The position numbers and the translations under genes are program-made. Of a stretch of 64,000 nt of DNA, positions 39,237 through 64,000 are shown piece after piece. The notes under the pieces are model-generated. The model did not search any database. It was not told the DNA's origin and was given only the letters and a program-made list of their open reading frames with translations. The DNA lies in assembly GCA_012295275.1 (NCBI GenBank), contig CM022665.1, forward strand, positions 12,581,976-12,645,975. Reading direction: 5' to 3'. Numbering within the stretch: position 1 is the stretch's first letter; the number at the start of each line of letters is the position of its first letter. The DNA comes from Chrysomallon squamiferum (taxonomy: Eukaryota > Mollusca > Gastropoda > Neomphalida > Peltospiridae).

Positions 39237-39453
39237 TTTTGTTCTGTGGTCCAGATTTTTTGTTTGCTATTCTGAAAAAGAATTAAAATGGACACAAATA
39301 AGTCAAATAATTTCAGCCACCAAAATACACAGAAAACAAGATAACTATTATTTAAGGTTTATCTACTCTGGATGCTGATATATTATATCATAAGAATACT
39401 TTTCTACAATTTTCTGGATTTTTAAGAAATATTTTCAAACTATGGATGCCAAA

Positions 39454-39501
39454 CAGGACTAATATAGTTATTAGCTGATGATTATAACTATATTAGTCCT
39501 G
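39454..39501. repeat. Perfect 18-bp inverted repeat, 12-base loop
   Basis: CAGGACTAATATAGTTAT (39454-39471) is followed after 12 bases by its exact reverse complement (39484-39501). It lies about 180 bases upstream of the MED14 exon holding the start codon. Confidence 0.9.
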
Positions 39502-39908
39502 TAACATTTACTTTCATCTCAAACATAACCATTTTTGTGTATTAGGATAAATTTACCAACAGCATTCCTATTTTTTCTTCTTTTTCTTTTTTTCAGAAAA
39601 TAAAAACATATAAAATACACAAAATTAGTTTTATATTTTCAAAGAAATGGGTTTTTTTTTTATTAGTTTGAATATTATTACTATGTATCTGATTTTTTGA
39701 CTTGGCCAAATATATTGTGATTTTGAACAAAAATAATGGCTTCAAAATTTAAATGGAACAAAACATCTATCTAAATAAGAACAAAAAAGTTATTCCACAG
39801 AGATTTATATAAAAAAAATATATATTAAAAACCCCCACATATTCCTCAAACAAAAGTTTTGCTTCATTAAATGGTCTACTATGTTTTAACTTACATAATT
39901 TTTATGTT

Positions 39909-40620
39909 CTAAAATGTCAAGTCCTTGTAAAATGCTTCAGTATGAATATTATAATGATATATGAAACCATTTAACTATGCAATGCTGATGAAATCATGTA
40001 TCAGTACTATCACCCCATACTATATTATATATAAACATGTAATCCATTAGGAGCTATCTGTCCCAAAACAGCTGGACCATTTTATGGCATATGTCCATTT
40101 TTTTTTAATTTTTTTTTTAATTGTTACTACTGGTGAAAGAACTGGTATATTAATTATAATTATTTACCTGTCAGTTATGTGTTTATTTGATTATTCATTA
40201 TGAACAGAAAAAGTGGAGAAAATTGTAAGTTTTTATACCATTTGTTTTCTTTATATTTTTAATAATACAGTTTGCAATATATTATGTTATTAAATAAATA
40301 CTACTCTAGGTAAAAATTAACAATCATACATTTAAATCATTAAATGTTTAACTGATTAAAACGGTAGTAAATCATAAATCATTAAATAAATGTCAGTCAG
40401 TGAATTACTCCATTTAACAGTAATAAAATTATATATAGACTGGCGTCGTCGGACAATATCTATAATGCCATTATATGTAATATATACATGTATAAAATGT
40501 CAAGTCCTTGTAAAATGCTTCAGTATGAATATTATATATATAATGATATATGAAACCATTTATGATTTAACTATGCAATGCCGATGAAATCATGTATCAG
40601 TACTATCACCCCATACTATA
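39909..40620. repeat. Pair of ~120-bp direct repeats, ~585 bp apart
   Basis: 39909-40026 and 40494-40620 share a long, nearly identical stretch including AAAATGTCAAGTCCTTGTAA and ATCACCCCATACTAT. The right copy has two small insertions of about 7 and 5 bases. Confidence 0.9.
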
Positions 40621-41663
40621 AAACCTTCAGCAAACAAAATACTTACTTAACAAAGCAATACAAATATTTATACTGTAATATTTCATTACAGGCAGCATAA
40701 ATTTCCCGAATGTCTGCAGGATATTGTGACTGCAATCAAAACATACAGCATAAAATAATAAAGCATTTCACCGCAAAGCAGCCATTTTTATTTTTAATTT
40801 ACTGAACAAGCAAATAGTTGCGCTTTGTGTTTATATTCTAACTCACTTATTTTGAAGTACAGTTATAACCAGTCTAGGACATTTTATCTTTTACGTATAA
40901 TCACTTCGTTGTTGTTGTTTTTTTAAAGTGAAGTTTTATTTACTGGCCACATAAATGAATAAATAATGGAAATAATGACGGTTTAACACTTATTACATTT
41001 TTAAATTAATAGTAATTAGGGTATTTATCATATAAATATCTGCAATGACCATAGTAACTCCTCCAGACTTCCTTTATAAATGAAATGTAACACAGTAATT
41101 ATAAAATTAGTTTTATTAAAAATAATTTACTCCGTGTGTGTGTGTGCCAGAAAATAGAAAGAAAGGGTGGCCTGGATGCCCTTTCTATTTCAGGGCAGTG
41201 TTTCCCCCATTTTGAATTCCTATATAAATTGGTAGCACACTGAGAAAAATTAGGCCTATTCTTTGGTACGGCTATTATTTAGTCTGCATACAATAATTAA
41301 AATCGTATACACCGGTATAAAAGGGAGGGGGAGAGAGAAATAAAGGCAACACAGTCATTTATATTACTATGGCCTGTATTACAAACTGAAAACAGCAGTT
41401 AAAGTTATTCTTACAGTCAACAAAACTGAGAAAAAAAACAGTCGTCTTCTTTGGAACCTAACTTTTTTTCCCCACCCCTCGGCGAAATGCGCTTTATTAT
41501 TCATTTTTTTGTTTTCTGTTGTTTACTTTTGCTGTTAAAAAAAAAAATTTTTTTTTTTATTTATGATGTAATTTAATTTGTATTATGAGGGGCCTCCTGA
41601 ACCTGAAGTACGTCAGCCCCACCAAGGTTTAAATCCTGCCATGTTTCAGGATTATGTTCCGTC

Positions 41664-41825
41664 TTATTTATAAATTATGGTACTCCAGATAGGCAGGGTA
41701 GCACATCCCATTCAATTTTATTTATAAATTATGGTACTCCAGATAGGCAGGGTAGCACATCCCATTCAATTTTATTTATAAATTATGGCACTCCAGATAT
41801 TCAGGGTAGAATATCCCATTGTATT
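41664..41825. repeat. 54-bp tandem repeat, three copies
   Basis: The unit begins TTATTTATAAATTATGG and ends CATCCCATTCAAT. The period is exactly 54 (anchors at 41671, 41725, 41779). Copies 1 and 2 are essentially identical; copy 3 carries several changes. Confidence 0.95.
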
Positions 41826-42299
41826 TGATAATCAGGGTGTTGGATACTAATCACAACCAAACGAATGGTCTAAAACAGATTAAGCAAATATAAGAACGGC
41901 CGTACATTTTAATGGATACATAATACGTGTATCACTGTACGTATGTATGTTTCTAAATGTGCAATATCTCAGTTTGACTTGTCTTCAACCTTATTAGTTT
42001 ATATTATAATTTATATAAAAAATATCTCTTTATCTCAATATCTGATTAAAAATAATTTATTAATATTAAACATAAATAAATATATACAGTCTGCTATCAC
42101 ACATGGTTAACTGAAATGCATATAAACACAATCCAGAATCCTGAATCCAGTATTATGAGTATATTATATTAAGTATACAAGTATGATGACTATCACTATT
42201 AATGTTTTAGTAGGTATAATGATGTGCCAGTAATCAGTCAGCAATAACGACTGACCTATCGTTCGGTCATTATTAACATTTAATGGTCGGTACTGTGTA

Positions 42300-42557
42300 T
42301 TTGTAAAGAAAACAAAAGCCTATTATATTGCGCACTTTGAACAAATGCGGGATTAAAACCGTAGGCAAGTCACGGCAGGTGCTTGCATCCGGGCTTTTGG
42401 TTGCCAACAACATTCAAAATGGCGATCCGAGTGATCAACGTTGTAAATGGGCCGGCGTTAACGCAGAAAGTGTGAAATTGAAGAGGGGATACAAGTAATA
42501 GAATATCATTAAATTGCATTTATTTCCTCAAGCTTAGTGCATGAAACATTGTTCAAA
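42300..42557 (+). promoter_or_regulatory. Promoter / 5' UTR region of the dynein gene
   Basis: This is a more G+C- and CpG-containing block than its surroundings. At 42400-42411 GTTGCCAACAAC matches the RFX X-box (GTNRCC RGYAAC, no spacer) at all but one position. X-boxes control ciliary genes, which fits the downstream axonemal dynein. At 42415-42424 CAAAATGGCG resembles the YY1 element seen near transcription starts. TATA-type elements were not evident. The exact transcription start is not visible. Confidence 0.45.
42419..42475 (+). other. Possible 18-codon uORF before the dynein start
   Basis: An ATG in good context (AAAATGG) opens an 18-codon frame closed by TGA at 42473-42475, 82 bases before the dynein start codon. 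It is translated only if transcription begins to its left. The same ATGGCG could instead be a YY1-type element at the start site. Confidence 0.35.
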
Positions 42558-63690
<21,133 letters not shown>

Positions 63691-64000
63691 GTGAGTGGAG
63701 TAATTTCTGTAGATAGATAGACAGACAGACAGATACAGATACACACATCCACACAAATATTTTTCTTAACACTATATTCATTTTATACAGCTGCCAATGA
63801 CTGTTAAATTAATTTTTAAAAATATACAATGGTAACTACTAATAACAGAAAACTATCACATTGAGAGAATATTTCTAACAACCACATATTTTTCTGTGTA
63901 GAATGTAATTTAAAGTTTGGTACAGTTATACCTTATACTACTGTATTCATATATTATTTATTATAGAACTTGGCATAATTTTATTACCGGAAAATAACAG
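63691..64000 (+). other. Start of the next dynein intron
   Basis: After donor GTGAGT there is a GATA/GACA short repeat (63711-63745) and A+T-rich sequence. No further coding exon was accepted before the window ends. Confidence 0.6.

Larger units (their letters stand above)
30554..39271 (-). other. MED14: MED14 exon block 1: N-terminal RGR1 domain and following, residues 1 to ~520
   Basis: Exons in transcript order: 39109-39236 coding (5' UTR to 39271), 38668-38694, 37280-37385, 36728-36822, 36454-36532, 36004-36133, 35667-35707, 35015-35102, 34719-34747, 34425-34503, 34007-34050, 33573-33661, 33298-33335, 32755-32867, 32305-32373, 32091-32130, 31674-31799, 31090-31168, 30554-30713. The first six exons carry the Med14/RGR1-type N-terminal region, about residues 1-188. 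The 27-base exon 38668-38694 encodes LPRKTDME and restores the frame between its neighbours. A clear pyrimidine tract and CAG precede the UTR part of exon 1, so a non-coding first exon should lie further right. Confidence 0.9.
39272..42418. other. Divergent intergenic / MED14 5' upstream region
   Basis: The region should contain the non-coding first exon(s) and promoter of MED14, but I could not place either. It holds an 18-bp-arm palindrome (39454-39501), a dispersed direct duplication (39909-40026 and 40494-40620) and a 54-bp triple repeat (41664-41825). A few CpG-bearing patches occur (41475-41495 and 42240-42480). No coding frame is supported. Confidence 0.6.

Noticed and set aside
40640-40740. 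Non-coding first exon of MED14 at an ACTTAC site
   Set aside because: A minus-strand GTAAGT is present, but the sequence beside it is featureless A+T-rich DNA and nothing ties it to the MED14 acceptor.
41580-41655. tRNA gene or SINE head with a B-box-like sequence
   Set aside because: GGTTTAAATCC resembles a B box, but there is no A box at the right distance and no cloverleaf that I can fold.
42537-42557. Extending the dynein start to 42537
   Set aside because: That frame opens with GTG, not ATG. The first in-frame ATG is 42558, in a strong context. The ATG at 42541 is out of frame.
63791-63802. Possible next dynein exon after TATACAG (LPMT)
   Set aside because: A 12-base exon with donor GTTAAA does not continue the expected linker sequence convincingly. 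The true next exon probably lies beyond the window.

Overview
This is intron-rich animal nuclear DNA, very A+T-rich between the exons. It holds parts or all of three conserved protein-coding genes. I rebuilt the exons by hand from splice sites and reading-frame continuity; no alignment or gene-finder was run. The most likely source is a slowly evolving invertebrate that keeps motile cilia, such as a mollusc or another spiralian. That guess rests on an intron pattern almost identical to vertebrate PAH, an axonemal dynein, and the A+T-rich, microsatellite-rich introns. The species cannot be told from the window.

Layout: (1) 900-13144, + strand, phenylalanine-4-hydroxylase (PAH). Twelve exons run to the stop codon; the first coding exon lies left of the window. 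(2) 13145-17583, convergent intergenic space with the two 3' UTRs. (3) 17584-39236, - strand, a complete MED14 (Mediator complex subunit 14) gene with 40 coding exons and 1423 residues. (4) 39237-42557, divergent intergenic/5' region with local duplications and, near its right end, a CpG-bearing promoter-like block with an X-box-like motif and an ATGGCG element. (5) 42558-63690 and beyond, + strand, the N-terminal tail (1796 residues, 28 exons) of an axonemal dynein heavy chain, nearest in my reading to the DNAH5/DNAH8 (outer-arm gamma) class. The AAA+ motor lies right of the window.

The three genes have unrelated jobs: amino-acid catabolism, transcription co-activation and ciliary motility. 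They are neighbours, not a functional cluster.

I found no undescribed multigene system. The points worth a second look are two GC-AG introns forced by reading frame (one in PAH, one in MED14), and a 755-bp foldback element whose end lies about 40 bp from a weak MED14 splice donor. There is also a near-perfect 46-bp hairpin in a dynein intron, and a recurring pattern of local tandem duplication in introns, some of it copying splice-site-adjacent sequence. Two or three serine-rich or acidic insertions lie in the dynein tail, and a small uORF precedes the dynein start.
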